DNA of 64,000 bases. It comes from Allolobophora icterica (Eukaryota > Annelida > Clitellata > Crassiclitellata > Lumbricidae). Of the stretch, positions 1-11,345 are shown one piece after another (within the stretch, counting starts at the first letter, position 1; every line of letters begins with the position of its first letter). The position numbers and the translations under genes are program-made. The stretch lies in the NCBI GenBank assembly GCA_963556255.1, contig OY744613.1, positions 47,459,546-47,523,545 on the forward strand. The letters are read 5' to 3'. The notes below the pieces were generated by a model. That model was not told where the DNA came from, ran no database searches, and saw only the letters and a list, made by a program, of their open reading frames with translations.

Positions 1-249
1 CGACGGACAAATTTGCATATAAGGAAACTATATGTATAGATGCTGTATCTGTAAGCTGTTGGCTGGGGTTAGGCTGTCCCCTTGGTATCATAATTAGAGT
101 AATTAGAGTATTTGAGACGTTTTCCTTCTTGTGTCAATGTCATTTCTCTAATAACAGTTTTCTGTTTACTATATTCCCTTTGTTTCATGCGCCTCTTTTG
201 TGCATAACATGTGTGATAACCGCATACTTACTTACTTACTTAATTAGAA
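1..249. other. no gene seen; (CTTA)n at its right end
   Basis: I see no exon or element boundary here. A short (CTTA)n run at about 228-242 could be the simple-sequence tail of a LINE whose body lies left of the window. Confidence 0.3.
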
Positions 250-1690
250 ATATACTAAATGCGTGCTTTACTGAATAATTATATTACTGATCGAAAACAA
301 TTTGTAACTATTAATGATGCTAATTCTTGTAAAAACGTATCACCTTGAGGTGCACCCGAGAGATCAGTATTGTGCCCTCTACTGCTTATTTTGTTTGTAA
401 ATGATATACTAACTCTGCTCTAAATGTAAATATAAGATTGTTTGCAGATGATACAGATAAATTCTTCAATGGGAATCATCTTGATTTTTTGTTTGGAACA
501 TCATGCTATGCATTAAACAACCTATGTTATTGGTTTTTGGCAAATATAATGTTCTTTTTAAAATGATGAAACGTCCTACATGTTTGTCGACCATAGAAGA
601 AAATCGTCCGCATATGATGTTACTCTGTTTAGTATTATTGCCCTCTCACTTAAAAATAACTACAAGTACCTCGGAATAACAACTATTCATGATTGACTAA
701 GTTGGAAAGAACACATTCACAATGTCATGAATAAAATTAAAAGATTCAGTTTTATATTTTCAAAAATAAGAAACAGGTTAAATCAGAAGGTTTTAAAGAA
801 ATTATTCTGGCTCTAATATATCCCCATCTGATGTAAGGAGTCGAAATTTACTGTAATACAACCAGGGCTGTAGTGGTAAAATTAGAGGTGAGTATACGCC
901 ACCGGTTAGTTTTCCGAAACAAATTAAAGGTGAGTATACGCTACAGTATTTTGTGGGTATACGCTACAGTATTTTAATATAAATAAATATAAATATTTGT
1001 GAGGTGAGTATACGGTCTCTGGAGGTGAGTATACGCTGTATACCCGCGTACACCCTCGACTACAGCCCTGAATACAACTAAAGATGCTGCCTGATACCCT
1101 ATAAACATTATGTGTAAATCGCATTCTGCGCTCGCTGCAAAATCTTTCTTCTGCTACTCCTCTCATTACATTGAAATGCTTCCATTAGCGGAATTACCCG
1201 GTTTGTTCATAAATATAGGCCTATATGTTATACATAAAATGCACATCTCTCTTTTTTCATAATTATTTAAAACTTAATTCAGATGTTCACTGTTAGGCCT
1301 ATGCACTAGGAATAGCAATAATACTCTCATTCCAAATTCTTGTCCACAAGAGTACTAAAAACGACACGTTACCATGGAGCAAATTAGTGGAATGACTTAC
1401 GTTTCCAAGTTAGAAGTGTATCTTATGGATCATTCAAACACCTGTTAACGTTAGGAATTATAGCTTCATTTTGCAACTAACTCTGTTAAGCAAAAAGTTT
1501 CACAAAAGTTATTCTGCTTCTTTACTTAACCAAAATCGCAGTTTATTGATCTATGGACCTGTGCAGTCTAATCTATCTTGATCCCATTCTATAAGGTTAT
1601 TATGAATGCATTATCCTGTTTTCTGTCTTAACACATGTTTGCCTTCTTATTGGGGGCCGATACAACCAGACAGATAGCTTAGTTAGCTAT
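250..1690 (+). mobile_element. degenerate non-LTR retrotransposon (LINE) reverse transcriptase fragment
   Basis: Translation around 350-420 gives an RT motif like GVPQGSVLGPLL (read as GAPERSVLCPLL) followed by LFVNDI. About 440-460 gives the catalytic FADD box (LFADDTDKFF), with frameshifts and stops between them. The LINE C-terminal domain is recognisable at about 1330-1450, ending in a phrase like WNDLRFQVRSVS and FKHLL. The body is split by a hAT-type MITE at 863-1070. The copy is dead and 5' truncated. Its exact right end is uncertain; I place it before the AACAAAACAAA-rich stretch near 1690. Confidence 0.6.
863..1070 (+). mobile_element. hAT-type MITE, CAGGGCTGTAGT family, copy 1
   Basis: The termini are CAGGGCTGTAGT and ACTACAGCCCTG. 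The flanks carry an exact 8-bp duplication AATACAAC (855-862 and 1071-1078). The inside repeats GGTGAGTATACG several times and has no coding capacity. Two further copies lie at 8889-9055 and 51529-51716. Confidence 0.88.
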
Positions 1691-1987
1691 AATAACATAA
1701 CACAACAAAACAAAGGTTTAAAGTGATTCCAAACAGATTCTCCTCCGGCGGAATTGTTGTTCCAGAATAAATTGCCCCCCTCCTCGGAGACTATGTTCTG
1801 AAAGATGGTTCCTGCGTGACAAAATTTGTGAATTTGTGCAGTTATGTTCATTTACTTTAGCGAATGTGGCAAATAAATTTCTTACATACTTACTTATTAA
1901 CTAATAACGAAAATTGAACGTATTGGCACTTGGCTTCACTGCCTTTTTTAAACAAATAACACAGACGAAACTTAATCGAAAGATAAA

Positions 1988-2339
1988 ATGACAATGCTGA
2001 TATCGTATATGTTATGAATGTTATTAGTCAACGTTGTACGTGGCCAAACTGTGGGACCGAATGCAGTCGCTTTAATCAACGGTCAGACGATGTTGGATTG
2101 CTCTACAATCAACCTGGGATTATCTACATGGATACATACAACGAATGGATCTAGCAACGCGGTGCGGGTTGCAGATGGTTGTAATGTCACTGGAAACAAT
2201 GCAGCATATTACAGAACAGAACAACCGGGAGGAAACATATGCAGACTGATAATTGCAAACGCGACAATGCAACAGGCTGGAGTCTATACATGCTTTGATG
2301 GATCATCAACCGTATACAGAAGCTTAGTAACGGTCATTG
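1988..2339 (+). CDS. exon 1: signal peptide (interrupted) and V-type Ig domain
   Basis: From the ATG at 1988 the frame reads a hydrophobic leader (MTMLISYML), then TGA at 2015-2017, then MLLVNVVRGQ and the Ig domain. If TGA were a sense codon, the leader would be a normal signal peptide of about 20 residues; starting at the ATG at 2018 leaves a very short one. The Ig fold shows the first Cys in TMLDCSTINL, a core Trp in LSTWIHT, and the second Cys in QQAGVYTCFDG (the usual DxGxYxC motif with Q for D). NxS/T sites are present. The donor is ATTG|GTGAGT at 2339/2340, leaving phase 1, which joins in frame to exon 2 as I-D-P-V. Confidence 0.75.
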
Positions 2340-2511
2340 GTGAGTGACACGTGCTTCTTTCTAGGATGAACTTAGGCTTAACTTTGAATGGGATGGCCTG
2401 CCAATATTTATTGTACAATTGTATTGTGCTAATAATGGATGAATTATCGAACTACAGACCAATTTCGGTCCTGCCCTTTTTCCTAAGTGTTTTGAAAAAT
2501 GAATGTATATT

Positions 2512-3030
2512 TGCAGACCTTGGTACCCCTTCCGGGCCACAGAGGCCCCATGAGAACCTATAAAAGGAAAGGAGGAGAGAAAAGGGGAAAAGGAAGAGAC
2601 AAGATACATTATGTGTTCGAAGTGACATCGCTGTACGTTTAAGTTTAGCCTCACGAGAGAATCTGATAGTGACGGTAGAATTGTCATATTAGCGGTTGAT
2701 TTGAACTTTCAGTAACCGGAACACCGAAAGTTGAGTGTTTCTTTTAAGTGAAATTGGTGTCGTCGCCAGCCGGGGTTTTTCTAAGTTGATTTGAAAGATT
2801 TTTAACTGATATTTCTGGAGAGATTTCAATATTAAAAATTGAGCGTTAACGTCTTCCTCGGCACTTCTGTGAATTACTAGGCGAATCACTAGGCGATCTT
2901 TATTAAAGTCATCCGTCCACAGCGAAGGCCGAACCCAGAGAAGTAAAACCACTGCTGCAGTGCCTGTTTGTAAATAGGCATTCTGGTGAAAAACGGACAC
3001 GGACTGTGGAAAGGGGGAAGGATTGGAATG
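2512..3030. mobile_element. unclassified 0.5 kb insertion inside the LINE
   Basis: It interrupts the LINE reading frame between the RT fingers piece and the segment beginning YDSTTISQ / DYLSKEQILYSSQHGFQPG. GTAT occurs on both sides, which may be a short target duplication. The insert has a purine-rich block near 2560-2610 and a 103-codon - strand ORF (2689-3000) that I do not recognise and would not call a gene. I cannot assign it to a family. Confidence 0.35.
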
Positions 3031-4132
3031 TTTTGCGACAGTATGTACGACTCAACGACTATCTCTCAAAAGAACAGATACTTTACTCCTCCCAGCACGG
3101 ATTCCAGCCAGGACACCCACTTATATGCCCTAAATGAGCATACAGGATAAAATCACTAAGACAATTGAAATTAACGAATTTTTCATTGGAATTTTCTTCG
3201 ATCTCGCCAAAGCCTTCGATACCGTAGATCATTATATTCTGCCTAAAAAATTAAATGCTTATGGCATTAGAGGCATTCAATTAAAATGGTTTGCTAGCTA
3301 CTTCGAAAATCGTTCACAAATAGTTAGCAATAGTGGTATTCTCTCAGACCTACGCTCTATTAACTTTGGAGTTCCTGAAGGTCTAACCTCGGACCCTTGT
3401 TATTTCTAATTTATATTAATGATCTACCGAACGCATTTCCAAATATGTTTCTTTTCCTTTTTGCTGATGACTCTAGTGTATTTTACTCCCACACTTCTTT
3501 AGATAGCTTGTTCCGTACTATAAATGATGAGCTGAAAGTCGTTGCTGAATGGTTTAAGGTCAATAAATTAACTCTCAATTTAGACCCCAAAAATATCATA
3601 TACTTTTTAATTCCTATAACAAGATTTACCTTGATTGACAACCCAAATTGTACATAGAGGATTCCCCAATTTCTCAAGTAGTATCAATTAAATTTATAGG
3701 AGTATACATAGACCAGCATCTCTAAAAGCATTGGAATACTGTATCGCACTTCAAAATTGGTACCACCTCAGGTCCGCACTACACTGTAATATACCCTTAT
3801 TTACCCTTATCTTACATACTGCAATATAGTATGGGCATCTAGTCCTCTACGTTTAAATCCAGTCTTAAAACCCGTGTGACTCTGCAAAAACGTGCAGTAC
3901 GATATATAGCGAATATCCCGTATGGAGCCCACACAGAACTTAAATTCCAAGAGTATAACCTATTAAGAATCGATAAGATCACGCGTATACCCCGTGATCG
4001 ATCGAGTCGAACCGCTACGATCGACTTGGCTCGGCCGACGATCGACTCGATCGACGTTGTCGACTAGTCGACCTCTCGTCGACTCGATCGACTTGGCAAA
4101 TAAACGATCGACTTGGTCGACTTGGACTTGGG

Positions 4133-4871
4133 TAGGGTTGCCACCTCTCCCGGATTGGGCGGGAGTCTCCCGTATTTCGATATGATCTCCCGTCTCCAGG
4201 AATTAATTTGGAAAACTTTGAAATATCCCGGAATGCTGAAAAGTCCTATTCCCTAGGACAACTGCACAATGCTTCACTGCTCGACATCGAGTCAGAGACC
4301 CAGAGTCTGAATGTCTGATCGAGATTTATTTTTTAACTTTCAGCGGACACTTTTAAAATTCAATTTATATACCCGGTATCTATGTATATTTCTAACTTTC
4401 TGCGGACACTTTTCAATTGAGATATCTATGTTTATGACTGCGCGTGGAGTGTGCGCGTGAAGTTCTTAATGGCGAATTCAAATTCTGACTCTGAGTCTGA
4501 GTCTAATCCAGAAAAATGTGTAGTTAAGAAGAAAAAGAAGTATTACTGTTCATTCAACGATGAGTGGCTCAAAGAAGACGATTTTAAGGATTGGTTGGCT
4601 AAGAAAAACGAGTTGGAAGCAGAGTGCAAAATTTGCATCAAACATTATCAGTAAAATACGAGGGACGCAGATCGGTAGTAGCCTACAGCACGCCACATCG
4701 GAGAAACACACTAAAAATGTGAATTAGTTGATAGCTGTTTCTCCTGTTTACCTAATGTCTAAAATAAAATGCTTTAAACCTATACTTAGATTCTGTTCTA
4801 TCAGTGCAATTGCAAATGTTAAAAAATTCTTGAATCTCCCGGATTCGTATCCTTAGGAGGTGGCAACCCTA
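4133..4871 (+). mobile_element. hAT-type deletion derivative with TAGGGTTGCCACCTC ends
   Basis: The terminal inverted repeats are TAGGGTTGCCACCTC and GAGGTGGCAACCCTA, with an exact 8-bp duplication GACTTGGG (4125-4132 and 4872-4879). The relative at 9652-10628 lacks this insert, so it approximates the empty site. It carries a residual transposase N-terminus (4451-4654). Confidence 0.9.
4451..4654 (+). pseudogene. BED-type zinc-finger N-terminus of a hAT-like transposase, fragment
   Basis: The 67 residues have an acidic/serine run (SDSESESN), a lysine cluster, then a BED-finger beginning: aromatic FNDEWLKEDDFKDW and the CKIC pair. After the TAA the adjacent frames continue a BED-like ending: one reads VKYEGRRSVVAYS, another reads ATSEKHTKN with the spaced histidines. 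At least one frameshift therefore breaks the finger. The catalytic DDE core and dimerisation domain are absent, so the element is non-autonomous. Confidence 0.55.
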
Positions 4872-5693
4872 GACTTGGGCCCGGGAGCCAAAAGTGCCAA
4901 TGCTTACACAAGTTTTGGCTCTGTAGCGCCGAGGCAGAAGCACGCTCGCACAACTTTTGGCTGCGCTTTGTATATTTGATGCTTGCTAAAGTAATTATTG
5001 CCTTATTGTGCTACATCAAGACGCGTTTCATTTCATGAATATGTAGGCCAAGTATAATAAACTCATCCACTGATTGTAAAAAATCACAAAATATTCTCAT
5101 TGGTTATATCGGATATAATGTATAATTCTATCCATCTTATATAACCTACTTGGCTGAGGTTACCTCACGGAACTTTTAAACACTTTCCGAGCCACTGCTC
5201 TTGGAAAAAAGCGAAGCATTCAGTCCCGTCCTAACATGCAGACATTCGAACGTTTTGAGATCGTCGCTATAAACTGACTACAGAGCTGAAATTTCCAGAA
5301 ACTTGCGCATCTTTAACGCATCTTAATCTTTCCATTTTCACCGTAAAACTGTGAAAAAAGTATCTGCAGCTTCAACTATACAAAATCACCAAAAGGCTCA
5401 TTATTTGCACTGAACTTCAAATCAGGTTAATACGGTAGTTGTGCGTTTACAAAGCATTACGTCATCACATCATGTGGGTCATTTTGTGAAGTACTATAGC
5501 CGCAAAAATAGTAAGAAAATATTTCATAGTCGAGTCGAGTCGAGGAAACAACGATCGACTCGACTTGTCAAAACATATGATCGACTCGACTTGCAAGTCG
5601 ATCGAGTCGAAGATTTTTCGACCGACTCGACTTGGCCGAGTTTCGATCGACTTGATCGACTGACTCGATCGATCACGGGGTATATTCACGCGT

Positions 5694-6346
5694 ATGCAAG
5701 TTTATCAGTTCATGTACCGCTACGAGCATGGCCAATTACCTTTGTCTTTCAGTAATTTTTTCTCCCGCGTAGCAGACCTCCACTCACACCAAACAAGAAA
5801 CTTGTTTCCATTTTATCGGCAATACTCTCATAAGAATACCCGTTTACTCTCCATACGATACATTTGAGTTTCCATATGTAATAAAATACCAGCATCAATT
5901 CAGCAACTATCCAGCCTACGATTGTTCAAGCATAAGTTACGATCTTCCATGTTCGAGGAACACTAATTAACAGACCGCAGATTAATCAACTGAAGTTCAA
6001 TTAGCGTACACAGGTATAGCCTCAAGAGGCGCTTTCGAGTCCTTAGTTAAGTATAATGTTACTATTACATGCTATGGAGTCTTTAGTTAAGTATAATGTT
6101 ACTACTGCATATCTAATGATGAACTATCGAGTCTTTAGTTAAGTTTAGTGTTACCACTGCATATCGAATGTTGTTAGATTTACTACTTATACATCAACGT
6201 GTATTACTACTCAGGTGGCCCTGGTAGCGGGGTCTTCGACCCCTTTGGGGTCTCCTGTGTAGCCAGATTATCTTAAATGATCATTAACATTATATGTTTT
6301 TAACGTTGCAATGCTTTGTTACCAAGCTAAAATACAATACAATACA
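5694..6346 (+). mobile_element. 3' part of the intron-1 LINE (C-terminus, 3' UTR, tail)
   Basis: The sequence resumes with the C-terminal LINE domain immediately after the MITE target duplication. About 5700-5960 reads as the usual hydrophobic/aromatic RT C-terminal region in mixed frames. The 3' UTR contains CTTTAGTTAAGT-like repeats (three near 6030-6150) and a GGGGTCTTCGACCCC hairpin near 6228-6246. It ends with AATAC repeats. Confidence 0.6.
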
Positions 6347-6354
6347 ATTTAATT

Positions 6355-7180
6355 TGTTTTAGTGTTTTTGAACTGAAACAAACCATGGCCAACTACGAAA
6401 TGACGGGTACAATATTTACGTTTAGTGAGTACCCATCCCCAGAAAAGGCCTTCGATGCCTTCCACGAATACATCAATATGGCCATCGACCTCTACTTTCC
6501 AATCCGTAGTATTGCAATTGAGCAGAGAGATCCTCCATTCATGACGCCGTTTGTTAAGCACCTGTTGAGGAGTGAAGCAAGCTGCTTAAGAAAAACAGAG
6601 TGGATGGAGCGTCGAGTCTATCAGAGAAGATAAACCGTCTTATCACCAAGGCAAACAGTAACACCTTTAACAGAGCCAAACGAAGGTCATGGGAGATGTG
6701 GAGGCTTGTCAATCGGCTGTGAGGAGGTGACCCTAGAGGGCACTCCCCATTTAGGATGTAAGGTCTCAGCTGAGTCATTGAACTGGCACTTTTGCGCCAT
6801 ATCAACTGACGATAACTACGAAATCCCCAAACTTAAAACAACGTTTATGGATGAACCGATAGAGTATGTAAATGTTTATACTGCCTACAGATTGATGGCA
6901 TCGACTGGCAGCACATCTACGGGTCCGGATGATCTGATGGCATGGATGCACAAGGGAGCGACACACCTACTAGCAGAGCCCGTTGCAAAGCTATGCAACT
7001 TGTTTATCCATCATGCCTTCGTCCCTTCGCAATGGAAGACGAGCACAATAACGCCAGTACGAAAGATCCCTCATCCTATCGAAGCTGCAGACTTTCGACA
7101 AATTTCGATCACGTCAATACTCTGCAGGCTCCTGGAGAAGATCATAGCACGCCGCATCTTTTATCCTTTCAGAGATAATG
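6355..7180 (+). mobile_element. LINE fragment: linker and RT N-terminal region
   Basis: Two frames give one retrotransposon protein. 6385-6633 contains the pre-RT segment (PFMTPFVKHLLR). 6706-7180 carries AESLNWHFCAIST, a GPDDLMAWM block, and RT motifs around VPSQWKTSTITPVRKI and DFRQISITSILCRLLEKI. The copy has a frameshift at about 6630-6706 and stops before the catalytic YADD motif. It lies just upstream of the second Ig exon, in the same intron. Confidence 0.7.
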
Positions 7181-7332
7181 TAAGCATCATGACTACCGAA
7201 GAAACGATGTGTATTTCGGTAGATAAATCCATTGTTGATGACAGTAAAATTGAGTACAGCAGATGTTCTCATAATCTGCTTCGACATAATCATAACAAAC
7301 GTAATCATGCGATGTTCTCTTTTCCTTTCTAG

Positions 7333-7680
7333 ATCCTGTTGCAAATGTCGTTGTACACAACCAGTCGGCTGAAGTAGTCGATGCTGATCAGTTAAACATC
7401 TCGTGCAGCATAAACTACAATGGACCACTGTCACCAGCGCCTTCTCTACGTCCGTTGCCTTATTGGACAACATCACCAGGACAGATATTCACCAGCGCCA
7501 TCTATCATCCGTCGACAAACATTGTTACTTTGGTAGGAACAGTGACAGTGCAGAAGCCGACAGTTCCAATATTCCAGTGTAAGACAGTTTTTGAAATAAC
7601 AGGAAGTACCACTGGCTACAATCCAACTCCTCCATCGGATAGTTTTACAGTCGGCTCTACAAGAGAACTAGACGTTCAAT
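7333..7680 (+). CDS. exon 2: second Ig-like domain
   Basis: The acceptor TTTCCTTTCTAG ends at 7332 and the donor CAAT|GTGAGT begins at 7681. The exon is 348 nt (2+345+1), so it enters and leaves in phase 1 and joins exon 1 without a frame change. The product has an Ig-like Cys in QLNISCSINY, a core Trp in LPYWTTSPG, and a second Cys in PIFQCKTVF, then a linker ending RELDVQ. The middle has a proline-rich loop. It is extracellular by context. Confidence 0.72.
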
Positions 7681-8224
7681 GTGAGTATAACTGCTTTCAT
7701 GCAACATGCCATCTACAGGATTCTGCCAGAAATTGCATTCGTTTGCTGCGATATAATAGTAAGCTTAGTATAAAGTTTACCTATAATTAACTGATAGAAT
7801 TTAAATTACTGCAGTATTCTGTGTAGTGCACATGCTTCACCTGCACATGATAACACACTAAACATGCTCAAATGATTTTCACTTTGGTGTGCACAACGAG
7901 ATCCCTGTTCTTCCATCGCTCTTGAAACCTGACCTTGCTGTCTCTGCTTTTGCTATCCCTATATCGTTGGACTAATCAATATCTCAAGTCAGCAGCCTTC
8001 CGGGTCTAAAATTCACACAATTCTCGATTTTCGCGTCATCTGCGTCCACTGGGATCTAAACTCTTCAGCAACGAATATTGTTTTTGTCTTGTATACTTAT
8101 GTTCATTCTTTAGCTAAGTTCTCTCTCCGTGTACAGTATTTGATTTTTACATGTAGTTTATCGTCAATCCAACATCAAAGATTATTTATGCTGCTCCATT
8201 TCTACAGCGCCTTTTTAGTTAAGT
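7681..8224. other. intronic sequence, nothing recognised
   Basis: No exon, RT motif or element boundary is visible between the exon 2 donor and the LINE fragment at 8225. Confidence 0.4.
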
Positions 8225-8727
8225 GTTCTTATACATGCATGCATGCATTATTCATCCGTTCATCCTCCTACCTCACTCTCTCCCGTCCTCCAGTCACTAC
8301 TCGCCTCATGTCTCCAACCGATCCATATCCCACACTGCACTTCAACTCTGGAACGAACTTCCCTTCGAATTCCGCATTTTCTCAGTTCCTCCACCAACAC
8401 CCCCACTCAATCATCATCTACCTCAGACTCCTCTACTCATCACCCCACAGGCTTTCCACTCCAAATTAAAGACTCACCTCTTCAAGAATTCCTACCCTGA
8501 TCCATCTGATCCTCTGCCTTCCAAGCCTTCTCGTCGTCAGCGAAACCCGCCGTAAAAGCTCTTCTGCCTCTCCCTGGTCTCTCTGGAAATCGGACTCGGA
8601 CCATCAATGGACATCGATCTCCGGACAACCCCTCGCATACGACACAGCGCTCATGAATAAGCTGGTGCTTTGCGCTCAGCTTTACAGTGGCGCTTTAGAA
8701 AATTGGAGATTACGATTACGATTATTG
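8225..8727 (+). mobile_element. LINE 3' end, (GATTAC)n-tailed family
   Basis: The frame at 8300-8550 reads the C-terminal LINE phrase SHTALQLWNELP and later FHSKLKTHLFKNSYP. The 3' UTR then leads to GGCGCTTTAGAAAATTGGA followed by GATTACGATTACGATT. The same 3' end recurs at 9240-9560 (-), 11266-11345 (-), 24870-25500 (+), 28960-29056 (+) and 52553-52640 (-). Confidence 0.7.
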
Positions 8728-8888
8728 ATCTTGTTTTCGCGAAGTAAGATTCTTGTTCCATTTTTCTTTCTTTATTCCATCATCAATCTCTCCAAGTATG
8801 AGGTGAATTTTTTTGGAGAGGCTGTAAGTATGAATCAGCCGTCAAATTCTTCCCGTCGTTCTTAAATTGTAATGTAATGTAATGCAAT

Positions 8889-9055
8889 CAGGGCTGTAGT
8901 CGAGGGTATACGCGGGTATACAGCGTGTACTCACCTCTAGAGACCGTATACTCACCTCACAAAATATTTATATTTATTTATATTAAAATACTAAAGCGAA
9001 TACTCACAAAATACTGTAGCGTGTACTCGCCTCTAATTTTACCACTACAGCCCTG
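8889..9055 (-). mobile_element. hAT-type MITE, CAGGGCTGTAGT family, copy 2
   Basis: The ends CAGGGCTGTAGT and ACTACAGCCCTG are flanked by an exact 8-bp duplication AATGCAAT (8881-8888 and 9056-9063). It lies in the opposite orientation to copy 1, with the same GTATACTCACCTC words. Confidence 0.88.
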
Positions 9056-9239
9056 AATGCAATGTATAAACTTATATGATTGTTTTCTATAATGCGTTAA
9101 ATGTTGCAGTTTTTCATCCATAACATTTGTTTCTCAGTGCTTAACATTCACATGTGAAAAAGTAAGACAGTTTTCCGCGCCTCTTTACACAATGTCATGT
9201 CCGACACAGCGCTACAAACAATGATATGAATGAGTGTAA

Positions 9240-9560
9240 ACTCCACATTTGTAAAGCTCTAATCTAAATTCAAGCGCAAGAAACGAGCTTATTGATGAAA
9301 GCTTTGTCGTGTCAGAGGGGTTGTCGGGAGATGTCACCTAATGATCCGAGAATGGTTTGCCATAGACACCAGATATAGGAGGTAGAGGACCTGCTTAGGC
9401 TGAATAAGGTTTCGCTGAGGACGAGAGGATATGGGCAGTAGACGATTGGATGAATAAGGATAGGAATTCTTGGAGAGGTTGGATATCAGGTTGGAGTGGA
9501 AAGTCTGTAAAGTTGTAAGTAGAGAAGCCCGAGACAGATAATTATGAGGGGAAGATTTAA
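9240..9560 (-). mobile_element. LINE 3' fragment, (GATTAC)n-tailed family, reverse orientation
   Basis: On the complementary strand it matches 8400-8700: the CAAGAATTCCTATCC, CTCAGCGAAACC and CATCAATAAGCTCG landmarks occur in order. There are no open frames. Confidence 0.6.
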
Positions 9561-9651
9561 TGCAATCATTGAATAGGTTGTAATTACGTATTTTTAATCA
9601 CCAATAGGTTAATGTATTTTGTGCTGACTCTGGAGTCAACAGATACCTGGC

Positions 9652-10628
9652 ATACCCCGTGATCGATCGAGTCAGTCGATCAAGTCGATCGAAACTCGGC
9701 CAAGTCGAGTCGGTCGAAAAATCTGCGTCTCGATCGACTTGCAAGTCGAGTCGATCATAGGTTTTGACAAGTCGAGTCGATCGTTGTTTCCTCGATTTGA
9801 CTCGACTATGAAATATTTTCTTACTATCTTTTGCGGCTACTTCACAAAATGATCCACATAATGACTGTGATAACGTAATGCTTTGTAAACGCACAACTAC
9901 CGCATTAACCTGATTTGAAATTCAGTTCAAATTATGAGCCTTTTGATGATTTCGTATAGTGGAAGCTGTGGATGCTTTTTCACAGTTTTACGGATGAAAA
10001 TGGAAAGATTAAGATGCGTTAAAATGCGTTAGTTTCAGGAAATTTCAGCTCTGTAGTCAGTAACGACGATCTCACAACGTTTGAATGTTTGTATGTTAGG
10101 ACGGGACTGAATACTTCGACTTTGGCCAAGAGCAGTGGCTCGGAAAGTGTTTAAAAGTTGCGTGAGCTAACCTCAGCTAAGTAGGCTACAGACCTAAGAT
10201 GGATAGAATTATACATTATATCCGATATAACCAATAAGAATATTTTGTGATTTTTTACAATCAGTGGATGAGTTTATTATACTTGGCCTACATATTCATG
10301 AAATGAAACGCGTCTATAGCACAATAAGTCAATAATTACTTTAGCAAGCATCAAATACAAAGCACCAGCCAAAAGTTGTGTAAGGATGCTTCTGCCTCGG
10401 CGCTACCGAGCCAAAACTTGTGTGAGCATTGGAACCTTTGTCGCCATGGCTCCCGGGCCCCTAGCCAAGAGATACAGCTCAAGTCGACAAAATCGACCAA
10501 GTTGATCGTTTATTTGCCAAGTCGATCGAGTCGACGAGAGGTCGACTAGTCGACAACGTCAATCGATTCGATCGTCGGCCGAGCCAAGTCGATCGTAGCA
10601 GGTCGACTCGATCGATCACGGGGTATAA
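9652..10628 (-). mobile_element. MITE with ATACCCCGTGATCGATCG ends, copy 2 (uninterrupted)
   Basis: The termini and the internal CGATCGACTTGG-rich blocks match copy 1 at 3987-5685 in reverse orientation. Flanks TACCTGGC (9644-9651) and TATCTGGC (10629-10636) are an 8-bp duplication with one mismatch. The interior lacks the 4133-4871 insert. Confidence 0.82.
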
Positions 10629-10809
10629 TATCTGGCCTTCATCTTCTGTCCTTGGCGAGACAGATAATTTGTCGAACAATAGGCATCTTTCTTGTGCATA
10701 AATACTTGGCACTCAAGCTGTGAAGAATGGTTGAAGATTCCTGATAGGCTAACAAAATTGGAAAGCAAAATAAGTAGCAGAAATCTGATTGAAGCATAAA
10801 TGATTATCA

Positions 10810-11065
10810 CTGGAAAGGATGCAGTTTGTATTGTATTCGGGCATTTATAATGCACTTCTAGCGAGAAAGCCATTCAGAAGCGAAAGACCCCGAGAGAAAA
10901 AAGACAAGTTTTAAGAAACGTAAAAGAGGATGAGACGTTACCTGAGAGAATAGAAGAACGAACGGACGGAGAAAGCTCATTCCAAAGTGCAGGGCTAATG
11001 GAAGCAAAAAACCTAGCTTGCGCCAGTGATGCGCTGAAACGGGGAATGAGGAGATGTTGGACAGA
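10810..11065 (-). mobile_element. LINE C-terminus and 3' end, reverse orientation
   Basis: The complement of about 10870-11060 reads the LINE C-terminal phrase PALWNELSPSVRSS and FTFLKTCLF. It is followed by an L2-like 3' end GTGCATTATAAATGC and AATACAATAC. Confidence 0.55.
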
Positions 11066-11265
11066 TTCTATTAATTAAATAGGGCCAATCGGGTCTATAT
11101 ATACACAAATTATTTCAAATAAGAAATGACAACAATGGCAGAAAATCTTCAACGCAAGAGTTGTAGATTTGTCGAATGGTTTGGTTTACAGCCCTGTTTC
11201 AATGGATATTAGCACAGCCTTTAAGTTGAAGATACGAAGGATTGATATTATGCATTCCTTGTTGA

Positions 11266-11345
11266 TTTCGTAATCGTAATCGTAATCTCGAGATTTCCAC
11301 AGCGACAAAAAAGCAATGTCGCATGAACCAGCTTAGGCCTATTCA
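11266..11345 (-). mobile_element. (GATTAC)n-type LINE 3' tail
   Basis: CGTAATCGTAATCGTAATC followed by a GAGATTTCCACAGCG block is the reverse complement of the tail described at 8225-8727. Confidence 0.5.

Larger units (their letters stand above)
3987..5685 (+). mobile_element. DNA transposon/MITE with ATACCCCGTGATCGATCG ends, copy 1 (itself invaded)
   Basis: The termini are inverted repeats ATACCCCGTGATCGATCG and its complement. The 8-bp duplication TCACGCGT (3979-3986 and 5686-5693) is exact and points to a hAT-like mechanism. The subterminal parts are dense in CGATCGACTTGG-type words (GATC/TCGA palindromes). No transposase is visible. A second element (4133-4871) sits inside it. A shorter, oppositely oriented and uninterrupted relative is at 9652-10628. 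Confidence 0.85.
2435..6346 (+). mobile_element. LINE (CR1/L2-like RT) in intron 1, split by two insertions
   Basis: The pieces run in order. About 2440-2508 encodes ELSNYRPISVLPFF; 3031-3986 encodes RT motif A (FDLAKAFDTVDH), a GVPEG box and FLFADD; then the KRAVRYIANIPYG region up to 3986. It resumes after the GATCGA MITE at 5694 with the C-terminal domain, and a 3' UTR ends in a short (AATAC)n tail at about 6330-6346. Frameshifts occur near 3400 and 3650. Two elements landed in it: an unclassified 0.5 kb segment (2512-3030) and the MITE 3987-5685. Confidence 0.75.

Noticed and set aside
2361..3000. Two - strand ORFs of about 105 codons
   Set aside because: They overlap LINE and insertion sequence, lack recognisable domains, and have no splice or start support.
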